A stretch of 64,000 nt of DNA from Pelagibacteraceae bacterium AG-447-N18 (GTDB lineage Bacteria > Pseudomonadota > Alphaproteobacteria > Pelagibacterales > Pelagibacteraceae), in the NCBI GenBank assembly GCA_003212275.1, contig QCQE01000003.1:20658-84657 (forward strand). The letters are read 5' to 3'. Positions within the stretch are counted from its first letter, which is position 1. Every line of letters starts with the position of its first letter. Of the stretch, positions 43,269 through 53,078 are shown piece by piece. The translations under genes were made by a program, and so were the position numbers. The notes under the pieces were generated by a model, which had not been told where the DNA came from, made no database searches, and saw only the letters and a program-made list of their open reading frames with translations.

Positions 43269-45341
43269 TTATTCGGAAGCTTGTTTCATTGAGAGTTTTA
43301 CTTTTCCTCTATCGAAACCAATAACTTTTACTTTTACTTCGTCACCTTCTTTCACTACATCAGTAACTTTAGCTACTCTTTTATCTGCAAGTTCTGAAAT
43401 ATGAACTAGTCCATCTTGTTTTCCTAAAAAATTAACAAATGCACCAAACTCCATAATCTTCATAACTTTACCTGAATAAATTTTATTCAATTCAGCCTTT
43501 GCTGTGATATCTTTAATCATTTGCATCGCAATATTTCTAGACTCCTCATCTGGAGCCGCAACTGTTACGATTCCCTCATCATTTACATCGACTTTGGCAC
43601 CTGATTTTTCAACAATCTCCCTGATTGTTGCACCACCTTTTCCAATAACAGCAGCAATGTCTTTCTTATCAACATTAATTTTTTCCATTTTCGGAGTATG
43701 TTTTCCAACATCAGATCTTGATGCTGATAATGCTTTATTCATTTCTCCTAAAATATGAACTCTTCCTTCTTTAGCTTGGCTTAATGCTTGTTCCATAATT
43801 TCAAAAGTAATACCAGTAATTTTGATGTCCATTTGAAGTGAAGTAATCCCATCTTTAGTTCCAGCGACTTTAAAATCCATATCACCCAAATGGTCCTCAT
43901 CACCTAAAATATCTGATAACACGCTAAAATCATCACCCTCTTTAATTAGACCCATTGCTATACCCGCAACAGGTTCTTTTATTGGCACTCCCGCATCCAT
44001 TAGTGCAAGTGATGTTCCACAAACTGTAGCCATTGATGATGAACCATTGGACTCTGTTATTTCTGATACCACTCTAAAAGTATAAGGAAATGACTCTTTT
44101 GGGGGTAACGAAGAATGAATTGCTCTCCATGCTAATTTACCATGACCTATCTCTCTTCTACCAGTTCCTATTCTACCTGTCTCACCAACAGAAAAAGGTG
44201 GAAAATTATAATGAAGCATAAACCTTTCTCTTTGCAATCCATCTAAGCTCTCAATTCTCTGTTCATCATCAGATGTACCTAAAGTGGCAGTCACGATTGC
44301 TTGTGTTTCTCCTCTTGTAAATAAAGCAGAGCCATGTGTTCTTGGTAAAACACCAACCTCACATGAAATCGGCCTAACGTCAGATAAACCCCTGCCATCA
44401 ATTCTATTTTTATTTTTTAAAATGTCGGTTCTGACAATTGTTTTTTCAAGATTTTTTAGTTCAGAATTTACATCAAGATCAGTATAGTTTTCATCCTCCT
44501 CATAAAGTTTTTTAGCTTTATCAGTAATTTCTGAAATTTGATTTGATCTGTCTTGTTTGTCTCTTGTCGCAAATGCTTTTTTAAGATCTTCTGTAAAAGT
44601 TTCCTCTAGTTTTTTCTTCACATCAGATAAATCTTTCTTTTCAACATTCCACTCAGGTTTTCTACATTCTTTAGCCAGATCCTCTATCATTTTAATCACT
44701 GGAACAAAACCTTCATGACCAAATTTAACTGCATTTAACATTTCTTCCTCTGTTAAACCGCTTGCTTCAGACTCAACCATAAGCACAGCATCTTTTGTAC
44801 CAGCAACAACTAAATCTAGTTTTGATTTTTCAAGTTCAGTTTTTGATGGGTTCAAAACATATTTGCCATCGATGTAACCAACTCTAGAAGCTCCAACAGG
44901 ACCCATGAATGGCATTCCTGATATAGCTAAAGCTGCAGAGGATGCAATAATTGACAAAATATCTGCTTCATTTTCTTTATCATAAGAAATTACAGTTGGT
45001 AACAACTGCACTTCATTTTTAAATTCATCAGGAAATAATGGTCTGATCGGTCTATCAATTAATCTTGAGATTAATGTCTCACTCTCAGTTGGTCTTGCCT
45101 CTCTTTTAAAATAACCACCAGGAATTTTTCCTGCTGCATAATATTTTTCCTGATAATTTACAGATAATGGAAAATAATCCACGTCTGGACTCACTTTTTT
45201 TGCTCCAACGACTGTTGCTAAAACGACTGTCTCCCCACATGTTGCGACGATTGCTCCGTCTGCTTGTCTTGCTACTTTACCTGTTTCTAAACTTATCTTC
45301 TTACCTGCTACTTCAACTTCCTTCTTATATACTTTAAACAT
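43269..45341 (-). CDS. pnp: polynucleotide phosphorylase
   Basis: Phosphate-dependent 3'-5' exoribonuclease of mRNA decay. Two RNase PH domains are recognisable ([21 protein letters not shown] near residue 24 and [21 protein letters not shown] near 325, with [15 protein letters not shown] supplying catalytic Asp residues near 480), followed by a KH domain ([24 protein letters not shown]) and a C-terminal S1 domain ([19 protein letters not shown]). The length of 690 residues is normal. Its leader is the low-complexity GAAAT-type repeat noted at 45342-45395. Upstream is rpsO, the usual neighbour. Confidence 0.97.
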   Translation of the reverse strand: MFKVYKKEVEVAGKKISLETGKVARQADGAIVATCGETVVLATVVGAKKVSPDVDYFPLSVNYQEKYYAAGKIPGGYFKREARPTESETLISRLIDRPIRPLFPDEFKNEVQLLPTVISYDKENEADILSIIASSAALAISGMPFMGPVGASRVGYIDGKYVLNPSKTELEKSKLDLVVAGTKDAVLMVESEASGLTEEEMLNAVKFGHEGFVPVIKMIEDLAKECRKPEWNVEKKDLSDVKKKLEETFTEDLKKAFATRDKQDRSNQISEITDKAKKLYEEDENYTDLDVNSELKNLEKTIVRTDILKNKNRIDGRGLSDVRPISCEVGVLPRTHGSALFTRGETQAIVTATLGTSDDEQRIESLDGLQRERFMLHYNFPPFSVGETGRIGTGRREIGHGKLAWRAIHSSLPPKESFPYTFRVVSEITESNGSSSMATVCGTSLALMDAGVPIKEPVAGIAMGLIKEGDDFSVLSDILGDEDHLGDMDFKVAGTKDGITSLQMDIKITGITFEIMEQALSQAKEGRVHILGEMNKALSASRSDVGKHTPKMEKINVDKKDIAAVIGKGGATIREIVEKSGAKVDVNDEGIVTVAAPDEESRNIAMQMIKDITAKAELNKIYSGKVMKIMEFGAFVNFLGKQDGLVHISELADKRVAKVTDVVKEGDEVKVKVIGFDRGKVKLSMKQASE

Positions 45342-45395
45342 TTCATTTCCATTTCATTTCGTTCGTTTCGTTCCATTCCGTTCTATCTATCTTGA
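45342..45395 (-). repeat. purine-rich low-complexity leader of pnp
   Basis: Read on the minus strand, the 54 bases before the pnp ATG are built from imperfect 4-6-base units such as GAACG, GAATG, AAACG, AAATG and GAAATG, about nine in a row. A GGA lies at the normal Shine-Dalgarno distance. The units create several ATGs out of frame with pnp, including a four-codon frame ending just before the real start. Confidence 0.6.
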
Positions 45396-45398
45396 TTC

Positions 45399-45647
45399 TT
45401 ATTTTCTCAAATTCAATTTCGACAGGACATTCTTGTAAGAGTCTACCTTAGTTCTTCTAAGATAATCTAACAATTTTTTTCTTCTATTGACCGCTCTCAA
45501 TAATCCAACAGATGAATGTTTATCTTTTTTGAATTGTTTTATATGTTTTGAAAGCGTTTCAATTTTTTCTGTTAACAAAGCAATTTGGATTTCTGACGAT
45601 CCAGTGTCTTTTTCATGCATTGCTAACTCTTGAGCTTTTTTATTCAT
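45399..45647 (-). CDS. rpsO: 30S ribosomal protein S15
   Basis: An 82-residue S15, about 7 residues shorter at the N-terminus than the usual 89. The core EKDTGSSEIQIALLTEKIETLSKHIKQFKKDKHSS (residues about 12-46) and the RRKKLLDYLRR segment near 56-66 bind 16S rRNA and the bridge to the 50S. It lies upstream of pnp, the standard rpsO-pnp pair, and 12 bases downstream of rbfA. No truB gene is found between rbfA and rpsO, as is usual in other bacteria. Confidence 0.95.
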   Translation of the reverse strand: MNKKAQELAMHEKDTGSSEIQIALLTEKIETLSKHIKQFKKDKHSSVGLLRAVNRRKKLLDYLRRTKVDSYKNVLSKLNLRK

Positions 45648-45659
45648 ACTTCTTTTTTC

Positions 45660-46028
45660 CTATTTATTTGTTTGTTTGATTAAATTCTCTATTTTTTCAG
45701 CATACTCAAATGACTCATCTTTTCTAAAAAGTAGTTTTGGTAAAAATTTCATCACTACTTTTTGAGATAAAATTTTTCTAATTAGAAATGAGTATTCTTT
45801 CAAAATATTAACAGTTTCTTCTGCATTTTTTCCTCCTAGAGGAAGTACGTATGCTTTGGCTATTTTCAAATCTTGACTCATCCTCACTTCAGTAACCGTT
45901 ATAGTATTTGTTTCTAAATTCGGAACTTTAGCTTCATTTCTCATAAAAATCATACTTAAAGATTGTTTAATCATTTCACCAACTCTTAATTGTCTTTGTG
46001 AAAATGGTTTTCCTATTCTGTCCGCCAT
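45660..46028 (-). CDS. rbfA: ribosome-binding factor A
   Basis: Late 30S assembly factor. 122 residues with the KH-like fold: FSQRQLRVGEMIKQSLSMIF near residue 8, TNTITVTEVRMSQDLKIAKAYVLPLG near 40-66 (the strand-kink of RbfA), and LRFRPKL-like MKFLPKLLFRKDESFEYAEKIENL near 95-118. Its start overlaps the infB stop by one base, placing it in the nusA-infB-rbfA operon. Confidence 0.92.
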   Translation of the reverse strand: MADRIGKPFSQRQLRVGEMIKQSLSMIFMRNEAKVPNLETNTITVTEVRMSQDLKIAKAYVLPLGGKNAEETVNILKEYSFLIRKILSQKVVMKFLPKLLFRKDESFEYAEKIENLIKQTNK

Positions 46029-48250
46029 TATATTGTCCTCTCTTTAGATGTAACACTAAAAGCCTCTATTGTATCATTTTTTTTAAAGTCCATGTAATCT
46101 TTGAGTGCAATTCCACACTCTTGACCATTGTTGACCTGTTTTACTTGATTTTTTTCTCTAAACAAACTTCCAACTTTTCCTGTAAAAACTATTGACCCAT
46201 CCCTAATTACTCTTACATCTGAATTGCTATTAATTTCTCCTTCAGTTACTTTAGAGCCAGCAACTTTACCAGCACCTGAAACTTTGAAAATTTCTAAAAT
46301 TTGTGCAGTTCCAATCACTTTTTCCTCGACATCAGGAGTTAATAATCCAGACATTCTTTTTTTTACAAAATCCAAAACCTCATAAATAATGTTATATGAT
46401 GAAATATTTATTTTTTCATTTTCAGCAAGTTTTTTGGCTTCCTTGCTTGGCTTTACATTAAACGCTATCAAAACTGCATCTGAGGCTTTTGCCAAGGTCA
46501 CATCTGTCTCAGTTACCATTCCAATATCTGCCAAAATAATTTTTGGTTTTACTTCATCATGCTCAATTTGACTTATAGCATTTTTTATTGCTTCAGAGGA
46601 TCCGTGAACATCAGACTTAATTATAAGATTTAATTCTTCTGTAGACTTATTAGAGAAAGCAGACTCTTGAGTGGCAAATGTTAGAGGATTTTTAGTATCT
46701 ATACTTTCTTGAGCTCTATTTTCGCTTAAAGTTTTAGCCTCTTTCTCATTATCTAGGACAATAAAATCGTCACCAGCTTTTGCGGCACCATTTATTCCTA
46801 GTATTTCTACTGGAGTAGATGGTGATGCTTCATTAATATTTTTTCCCTTATCATTAATAATTGCTCGGATTTTACCCCATTTAAGACCGCTTACAAAAAA
46901 ATCTCCTTTTTTTAAAGTTCCAGTAGTGACAATTATTGTTGCAACTGGACCTCTTCCAATGTCAATTTTGGACTCTAAAACAACCCCTGTAGCTTTTGAG
47001 TCAAAGTCAGTTTTAAGATCCAGAATTTCAGCTTGAAGAATTATTGCTTCAATAAGTTTATCTAAGTTTGATTTAGTTTTTGCTGATATTTCCACCATCA
47101 AAGTATCTCCTGATAAATCTTCAGCTATTAACTCATGCTCAAGTAGTTGGTTCTTAATTTTTTGTGGATCAGCTTCAGGTAAATCACATTTATTGATTGC
47201 TACAACTATTGGTACATTAGCAGCCTTAGCATGTTTTATTGACTCAATTGTTTGTGGTTTAACACCATCATCAGCAGCAACAACTAAAACAACTATATCT
47301 GTTAATTTTGATCCTCTCGCTCTCATTTCAGTAAAAGCTGCATGGCCTGGTGTATCAATAAATGTTAATTTATTTGATTGACTATCTATTTGATAAGCGC
47401 CAATGTGTTGCGTTATTCCACCAAACTCTCCTGATACCACATTTGCACTTCTTAAGACGTCTAGAACTGAAGTTTTGCCATGATCCACATGACCCATAAC
47501 TGTTATTATCGGTGGTCTATTTTTTAGGTTTTCAGTCCTTGAGGCTTTAATTTTTTTAATTATCTCCTCTGCCTTTTCCTCTCGAATTGGATTATGACCA
47601 AATTCTTTAACTAAATACTCTGCAGTATCAGCTGCTAGGTTTTGATTTATTGTTACATTAACTCCCATTCCAAACATATGTTTAATGATATTACTAGATT
47701 GTTCTGCCATTCTATTCGCAAGTTCTCTAACAGTAATAACCTCTGGAATATTTATATCTCTTTTAACTGGTTTTAAATTTTCTTGAACTTCCTCTTTAGT
47801 TAAATTTCTATTCTCTTTTTGTCTTGCTCTTTTTACAGATGCTAAACTTCTTTCTCTTGCTTCAATTTGATCACTTAAAGCTCGAGAAACAGTTAATTTT
47901 AATTCTCTTTTTTTTGCTCCAGATTTTGAGGATTTTTTATTTTTATTTTCATTTTCCTCTTTAAGTCTTTTAGTGGCTCTTTGCTCAGCTAGTTTACGTC
48001 TTTCAAAATCACTTGTTAGAGATGGTGTTTTAGGGATGTAATTTGGTTTACCAAAAGTTCCTTTGTTGCTAGTAAAATTATTTTTAATCTTTGATGTGTT
48101 TGATTTAAATGAACCACCTCTGCTAGTAAATTTACCAGTTTGTTTTTCGATTACTACAGAATTCCTTCCAAGATTTTTTGCTTTATCTATATTTTTGATG
48201 GACTTTTTGGCTATACCACCTGATATTGTTAATTTCGTTTTTTTTTCCAT
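46028..48250 (-). CDS. infB: translation initiation factor IF-2
   Basis: GTPase that brings initiator tRNA to the 30S P site. The N-terminal region (about 1-230) is short, Lys/Asn/Ser-rich and variable, with the conserved IF2_N segment VITVRELANRMAEQSSNIIKHMFGMG. The G domain is complete: PPIITVMGHVDHGKTSVLD (P-loop), DTPGHAAF (G3), NKCDLPEAD (G4) and SAK (G5). The C-terminal domains follow in normal order. At 740 residues it is shorter than the roughly 890-residue E. coli form, by loss of the N-terminal part. Confidence 0.96.
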   Translation of the reverse strand: MEKKTKLTISGGIAKKSIKNIDKAKNLGRNSVVIEKQTGKFTSRGGSFKSNTSKIKNNFTSNKGTFGKPNYIPKTPSLTSDFERRKLAEQRATKRLKEENENKNKKSSKSGAKKRELKLTVSRALSDQIEARERSLASVKRARQKENRNLTKEEVQENLKPVKRDINIPEVITVRELANRMAEQSSNIIKHMFGMGVNVTINQNLAADTAEYLVKEFGHNPIREEKAEEIIKKIKASRTENLKNRPPIITVMGHVDHGKTSVLDVLRSANVVSGEFGGITQHIGAYQIDSQSNKLTFIDTPGHAAFTEMRARGSKLTDIVVLVVAADDGVKPQTIESIKHAKAANVPIVVAINKCDLPEADPQKIKNQLLEHELIAEDLSGDTLMVEISAKTKSNLDKLIEAIILQAEILDLKTDFDSKATGVVLESKIDIGRGPVATIIVTTGTLKKGDFFVSGLKWGKIRAIINDKGKNINEASPSTPVEILGINGAAKAGDDFIVLDNEKEAKTLSENRAQESIDTKNPLTFATQESAFSNKSTEELNLIIKSDVHGSSEAIKNAISQIEHDEVKPKIILADIGMVTETDVTLAKASDAVLIAFNVKPSKEAKKLAENEKINISSYNIIYEVLDFVKKRMSGLLTPDVEEKVIGTAQILEIFKVSGAGKVAGSKVTEGEINSNSDVRVIRDGSIVFTGKVGSLFREKNQVKQVNNGQECGIALKDYMDFKKNDTIEAFSVTSKERTI

Positions 48251-48260
48251 ATCTCATTTC

Positions 48261-49814
48261 TCAATTTTCATAAATAATTTTTCTTGCAGACATAATGAGT
48301 TCATCTGCCTCTTCTTTTGATAAAGCAAAATCTTCCAAGTAACCTTGAATTTTTACTCTTTCTCCCTTCACAACATCATATCCACCGGTTAGCTCATCTG
48401 ATGCTAGATCAGCAAAATCTTGGAGTGTAAGGATTTTTTGATCACCTAGAGTGACTAACATTCCAGGAGTTAACCCTTTTAAATTAATTAGTCCATCATC
48501 CAAACCTAATTCTTTAATCCTTTCAGAGATATCTTCTTGATCTTTTTGATGAAACTCTTTGGCTCTTTCTATTAGAGCTTTTGCGGTCTCTTCTTCTATA
48601 CCTTCAATTTTCAATAAATTTTCTGCTGAACTATCTTTTATATCGTCAATAGTAGAATAACCCTCCGCCACAAGAAGTTGTCCAAGTGTTTCATCTAATT
48701 CTAAATTCTTAACAAAGTTTTCTGTTTTCTCCTTAAACTCTAATTGACGTCTTTCTGAGTCTTCTGCGTCTGTCATGATATTTATCTCAAAATTCAAAAG
48801 TTTTGTGGCTAACCTAACATTTTGACCTCTTCTTCCTATAGCTTTACTCAAATTTTCCTCTGTGAGAATCACATCTAATTTTTTTCTTTCCAAATCTACA
48901 TTTACTCTTTGAACTTCAGCTGGTGATAGAGCATTGGAAACTAAAATTGCAGGGTCTTCAGACCAGTTTACTATATCAATTTTTTCACCTTGTAATTCGT
49001 TTACAACTGCTTGAACTCTTGAACCTCTCATTCCAACGCATGCACCGACTGGATCCAATGATGTATCAACTGCTTTAACACAAATTTTTGCTCTACTTCC
49101 TGGATCTCTAGAAGATGATTTAATTTCAATCAGACCATCGTAAATTTCAGGAACTTCTTGAAAGAAAAGTTTTTCCATAAATTTTGGGTGAGCTCTTGAT
49201 AAAAAAATTTGTTGACCCCTAGGCTCTCGTCTTACATCAAAACAATAAGCTTTGATTCTATCTCCAGCTTTAATATTCTCTCTTGGTATAATTTCATTTT
49301 TTTGAATTATTGCTTCTGTTCTACCAAGATCTACGATTACATTTCCAAACTCTAATCTTTTCACTATTCCACTCAATATCGAGTCTTTTTTATCAATAAA
49401 ATCATTAAATTGTCTTTCTCGCTCTGCCTCTCTTACATTAAAATTTATTACTTGCTTAGCTGTTTGAGCAGCTATTCTTCCAAAATCAAATGATGGCAAT
49501 GGTTGTAACACTTCATCTCCTATCACTTTATCTTTATTAGTCTCATTCAATGTAATTGCATCCTCTAGTTTGATCTCAGTGTTTATATTTTCTGGATTTT
49601 CTGTAACTATCAATTTTCTAAAAATTTCAATATCACCATTATCTCTATTAATCATTACCTTAATCTCATTATCCTGGCCAAATTTAGATTTTGCTGCTTT
49701 AGCAATCCCGGTTTCCATCGAACTAATTATAAGTTCTTTATCGATCGATTTTTCTAAAGCCACTGCCTCTGCAATTCTTAATAGTTCAAGTTTATCTGCT
49801 CTTTTATTTAACAT
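48261..49814 (-). CDS. nusA: transcription termination/antitermination factor NusA
   Basis: RNA polymerase elongation factor. Domains in order: N-terminal domain starting MLNKRADKLELLRIAEAVA; S1 domain near residues 130-200 (DSILSGIVKRLEFGNVIVDLGRTEAII); two KH domains (VGMRGSRVQAVVNELQGEKIDIV near 275; AIGRRGQNVRLATKLLNFEINI near 345); acidic C-terminal repeats. I start at 49814 (517 residues), which has GGAG about 10 bases upstream; the open frame extends 13 codons further but through a terminator hairpin. rimP, usually upstream, is absent. Confidence 0.95.
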   Translation of the reverse strand: MLNKRADKLELLRIAEAVALEKSIDKELIISSMETGIAKAAKSKFGQDNEIKVMINRDNGDIEIFRKLIVTENPENINTEIKLEDAITLNETNKDKVIGDEVLQPLPSFDFGRIAAQTAKQVINFNVREAERERQFNDFIDKKDSILSGIVKRLEFGNVIVDLGRTEAIIQKNEIIPRENIKAGDRIKAYCFDVRREPRGQQIFLSRAHPKFMEKLFFQEVPEIYDGLIEIKSSSRDPGSRAKICVKAVDTSLDPVGACVGMRGSRVQAVVNELQGEKIDIVNWSEDPAILVSNALSPAEVQRVNVDLERKKLDVILTEENLSKAIGRRGQNVRLATKLLNFEINIMTDAEDSERRQLEFKEKTENFVKNLELDETLGQLLVAEGYSTIDDIKDSSAENLLKIEGIEEETAKALIERAKEFHQKDQEDISERIKELGLDDGLINLKGLTPGMLVTLGDQKILTLQDFADLASDELTGGYDVVKGERVKIQGYLEDFALSKEEADELIMSARKIIYEN

Positions 49815-49830
49815 AATTTTGTTTACTCCA

Positions 49831-49856
49831 AAAAAAAATGGGCTAAAGCCCATTTT
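49831..49856 (-). terminator. intrinsic terminator/attenuator just upstream of nusA
   Basis: On the minus strand AAAATGGGCT and AGCCCATTTT form a 10-base stem arrangement with a tight loop, followed by nine T residues (49838-49830). It lies 98 bases past the metK ATG-distal end and 16 bases before the nusA start, with the nusA Shine-Dalgarno immediately after the T-run. It can end metK transcripts, or attenuate nusA if the promoter noted at 49880-49907 is used. Confidence 0.8.
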
Positions 49857-49879
49857 GATAATTCAACAATGTAAGAGCA

Positions 49880-49907
49880 TATATAAAAGTTTTTTTTTAT
49901 TTTTCAA
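49880..49907 (-). promoter_or_regulatory. predicted promoter between metK and the nusA terminator hairpin
   Basis: On the minus strand TTGAAA (49907-49902) and TATATA (49885-49880) are spaced 16 bases apart. A transcript from here would start near 49873 and run straight into the hairpin at 49835-49856 before reaching nusA. The match is moderate and the region is very AT-rich. Confidence 0.4.
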
Positions 49908-49913
49908 TAAAAA

Positions 49914-51083
49914 CTATTTTAAGAAAATGTCAGATTTGTTGATATTTTCCCAAGAAAAAGCACCTTCTTCCTCTGGCTCTCTTCCAAAATGTCCATATGC
50001 AGATGTTTTTTCATATATAGGTTTATTAAGCCCCAACATTTCTCTTATTCCTCTTGGGCTAAGATCAAAATTTTCTTTAATCTTATTTTCAACAAATTTA
50101 TTTTTTTCTAAATCATTATCAAAAAGATTTACATAAATAGATAATGGTTTTGAAACACCAATTGCATAAGCCAATTGAATCAAACATTTATCGGCAATTT
50201 TAGATGCAACAACATTTTTGGCGATATATCTAGCTGCATAAGCTGCAGACCTATCAACTTTAGTTGGATCTTTTCCAGAAAAAGCTCCTCCACCATGTGG
50301 AGCAGCACCACCATAAGTATCTACAATAATTTTTCTACCTGTTAAGCCACAATCTCCATCAGGACCTCCTATTACAAAATTTCCAGTTGGATTTACATAA
50401 AATTCATCTTCACTAAAACCCTCCAAGAAATTTTTGGGTATAGAATTTATCAAATAAGGTCTTAATAATTCTCTAACCTGTTCTTGGTTAACATTTGCAG
50501 TATGTTGAGAAGATATTACAACTGATTTAACTTTTGACGGTTTACCATTTTCATATTCAAAAGTTACTTGGCTTTTAGAGTCTGGTTCAATATTTTTTAA
50601 TATACCTGATTTTCTATCTTCTGCCATTAACCTTAAAATTTTGTGAGAAAAATGAATTGGTGCTGGCATTAAAACATCAGTTTCATTACAGGCATAACCA
50701 AACATAATACCTTGATCTCCCGCACCCTCATCTTTATTTCCTGAGGAGTCTACACCCATAGCAATGTCACTTGACTGTAAATGAAGATGACTTTCTATTT
50801 TGGTGGCTTCTTTCCAAGTAAAACCTTTTTGATCATATCCAATATCTTTAATGCACTCTCTTACCTTATTGATTAAATCATCTTTTTTAATTTCTGGTCC
50901 TCTGACCTCACCAGCTAATACAACTTTATTAGTAGTTGTGAGAGTTTCGCATGCAACTCTCGAATATGGATCGTTAGATAAATAAGTATCTACCACCATG
51001 TCAGATATCCTATCCGACACTTTATCTGGGTGTCCTTCTGAAACAGACTCACTTGTAAAAAGAAAATTTTTTAAATTACTCAT
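49914..51083 (-). CDS. metK: S-adenosylmethionine synthetase
   Basis: Makes SAM from methionine and ATP. The ATP/methionine motifs are complete: [24 protein letters not shown] near residue 8, [12 protein letters not shown] near 117, and [29 protein letters not shown] near 258. The length of 389 residues is normal. Its start overlaps the lnt stop by 8 bases and it is the last gene of the tsaB-fur-miaB-phoH-ybeY-lnt-metK operon. A SAM riboswitch is not visible; there is no leader, because lnt runs directly into metK. Confidence 0.97.
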   Translation of the reverse strand: MSNLKNFLFTSESVSEGHPDKVSDRISDMVVDTYLSNDPYSRVACETLTTTNKVVLAGEVRGPEIKKDDLINKVRECIKDIGYDQKGFTWKEATKIESHLHLQSSDIAMGVDSSGNKDEGAGDQGIMFGYACNETDVLMPAPIHFSHKILRLMAEDRKSGILKNIEPDSKSQVTFEYENGKPSKVKSVVISSQHTANVNQEQVRELLRPYLINSIPKNFLEGFSEDEFYVNPTGNFVIGGPDGDCGLTGRKIIVDTYGGAAPHGGGAFSGKDPTKVDRSAAYAARYIAKNVVASKIADKCLIQLAYAIGVSKPLSIYVNLFDNDLEKNKFVENKIKENFDLSPRGIREMLGLNKPIYEKTSAYGHFGREPEEEGAFSWENINKSDIFLK

Positions 51084-52614
51084 TTTTGATCCTATTAAAT
51101 GAAAAAGTTAATAAAATATACAACAAAATGAATATGAAAAATATTTTATTTCCATATTTAGAAAACAATGTTTGTTTAGATTCTCTTATGTTCTCTAAAT
51201 CAATATTACCTGAAACCCCATAATCTAATTTATTCTCTATATAACCTAGTGGATTTATAATTGCTGCCATTCCATTGTTTGATGATCTGATGACATATTT
51301 TCCATTTTCAATTGCTCTAAATTTACTATGTGTAAAATGTTGTTTTGGTCCAATTGATTTCCCAAACCATCCATCCTCTGAAACATTTAATATAAAATCA
51401 AAATTAAAATTTTTAGTTAAATTTCCACTATAAATAATTTCATAACAAATCAACGGTAAAAAATTAAGTTTTTTGTCACCATCTTTGAGTTGAATAATAT
51501 GTCTGTTATCACCTTTATTAAATGACCCAATATTGTTTGTAATTGTTTTCAAACCAAATTTGTTAAGAATATTTTCTGCAGGAACAAATTCACCAAACGG
51601 TACAAGATTAATCTTTTTGTAATTGTCAATTAAATTTAGTTTATTATCAAATATTGAGAATGAATTATAATAATTATAATTATTATCTAAATTTTTCCTA
51701 CTTGTTATTCCTAAACCAATTAAATGATTTTCATTAAAATATTTTTCAAATATATCATTGTATAAATCTAATTGATCTTCATAAGTGTTAGGTATTATTC
51801 CTTCTGGCCATACAAAAAAAATCTTTTTTTCTTTATCTGGTAAACTATTTGAAATTAGCTCATTAATCACACTCTCTGTATTAATATTTTTATAGTACCT
51901 ATCTAAACTTATATTTGCTCCAATTACTCTAACCACAAAAGGAAGTTCTTTTACTTTACCATTGTAAAAATTTTTTTTTAAAAATTCACCGTATGTATAA
52001 AAAGTGATAGGCAATAGCAGTAAAAAGATACATACAACCACTTCTTTTTTAGATTTTCTAAATATGAAAAGGGCGGGAGAAGTAAAAAAACTTACCACTA
52101 TAAGATTTAATGAATAAGTTCCTATTATTGACAAAATACTCAGGAAACTATTAATTTCAGATAAACTATAAATTATCAAGTTCCAAGGGAACCCAGTCAA
52201 AATTGTTCCTCTAATAAACTCTATTAAACCAAACAAAAGAGAGAATAGGAAAAAAGCACTTAGTATATTTTTCGGTTTGTATAAATAAAAAATAGCAATA
52301 CATAATCCATAAAATAAACCTAAAAATGCTGGGATGAAAATTAAAGATATAGGAATTAAAAAATTAAAACTTTGATCAAAACTTAAAGATATAGTTATCC
52401 AATACAAACTCGACAAAAAATAACTAAAACCGAATAACCATCCATAATAAAAGAATTTTTTTAATCCTTGTTTTGGCCTCTCAAATAAAAAAATAAAGAA
52501 AACACTAAATGTAAAAAAATTTAAAAAAAAAAAATTATAAGGGGGTAAACTTAAGGAAGTTAAGCTTCCTAAAAAAATTATCAATAAAGTCTCAAATATT
52601 AAATTTTTTTTCAA
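51076..52614 (-). CDS. lnt: apolipoprotein N-acyltransferase
   Basis: Adds the third acyl chain to lipoproteins in the inner membrane. The N-terminal half has about six hydrophobic helices; the C-terminal half is the periplasmic carbon-nitrogen hydrolase (nitrilase-like) domain with the catalytic Glu in FVWPEG near 265, Lys in [10 protein letters not shown] near 333 and Cys in LICYEIIY near 388. The length of 512 residues fits the family. It overlaps ybeY by 4 bases and metK by 8 bases. The corC-type gene found between ybeY and lnt in many bacteria is absent. Confidence 0.93.
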   Translation of the reverse strand: MKKNLIFETLLIIFLGSLTSLSLPPYNFFFLNFFTFSVFFIFLFERPKQGLKKFFYYGWLFGFSYFLSSLYWITISLSFDQSFNFLIPISLIFIPAFLGLFYGLCIAIFYLYKPKNILSAFFLFSLLFGLIEFIRGTILTGFPWNLIIYSLSEINSFLSILSIIGTYSLNLIVVSFFTSPALFIFRKSKKEVVVCIFLLLLPITFYTYGEFLKKNFYNGKVKELPFVVRVIGANISLDRYYKNINTESVINELISNSLPDKEKKIFFVWPEGIIPNTYEDQLDLYNDIFEKYFNENHLIGLGITSRKNLDNNYNYYNSFSIFDNKLNLIDNYKKINLVPFGEFVPAENILNKFGLKTITNNIGSFNKGDNRHIIQLKDGDKKLNFLPLICYEIIYSGNLTKNFNFDFILNVSEDGWFGKSIGPKQHFTHSKFRAIENGKYVIRSSNNGMAAIINPLGYIENKLDYGVSGNIDLENIRESKQTLFSKYGNKIFFIFILLYILLTFSFNRIKNE

Positions 52615-53078
52615 TTTAAAATGGAAGTTTTTTCTATAGATTTAAAAATTTTTTTTTCTTCATTTAACATCTGTTTATACTCTTTATTTTTTTGATGATC
52701 ATGACCCAATAAATGTAAAAAACCATGTATAAAAATTTTTATTGTTTTAATTTTAAAATCATAATTATCTAAATTTTTTGGCTTATTCATATAATTAAAA
52801 CTTATGATTATGTCACCAAGATAATTTTCTTTTAATTTTTTTTGTTTTTTATTAAATGGAAAAGAGAGTACATCAGTATGCTTATTCTTATTTCTAAATT
52901 TTTTATTTAAAATTTTTATTTCCTTATTGTTTGACAGTAGCAAAGTTAAATAGATTTTTTTGTTGATAAATCTATATTTTTTTGGGAACTTGTTGCAAAT
53001 TTTATTAAAAAATAATTCTTTTTTTTTTATTTTTTTTGACCAAGAATTTTCCTCTGAAAGCACATTAACTTTGATCAT
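52611..53078 (-). CDS. ybeY: endoribonuclease YbeY
   Basis: Zinc-dependent RNase of 16S rRNA 3' maturation and ribosome quality control. The zinc motif H-G-F-L-H-L-L-G-H-D-H lies near residue 116 (three His), and the preceding LSFPFN and YLGDIIISF match the family. The length of 155 residues is normal. It overlaps phoH by 14 bases, the constant partner gene. Confidence 0.93.
   Translation of the reverse strand: MIKVNVLSEENSWSKKIKKKELFFNKICNKFPKKYRFINKKIYLTLLLSNNKEIKILNKKFRNKNKHTDVLSFPFNKKQKKLKENYLGDIIISFNYMNKPKNLDNYDFKIKTIKIFIHGFLHLLGHDHQKNKEYKQMLNEEKKIFKSIEKTSILN

Noticed and set aside
49914..51083. SAM riboswitch controlling metK
   Set aside because: SAR11 is known for SAM riboswitches, but metK here overlaps the lnt stop by 8 bases, so it has no leader to hold one, and nothing before the operon resembles a SAM-II or SAM-V fold.
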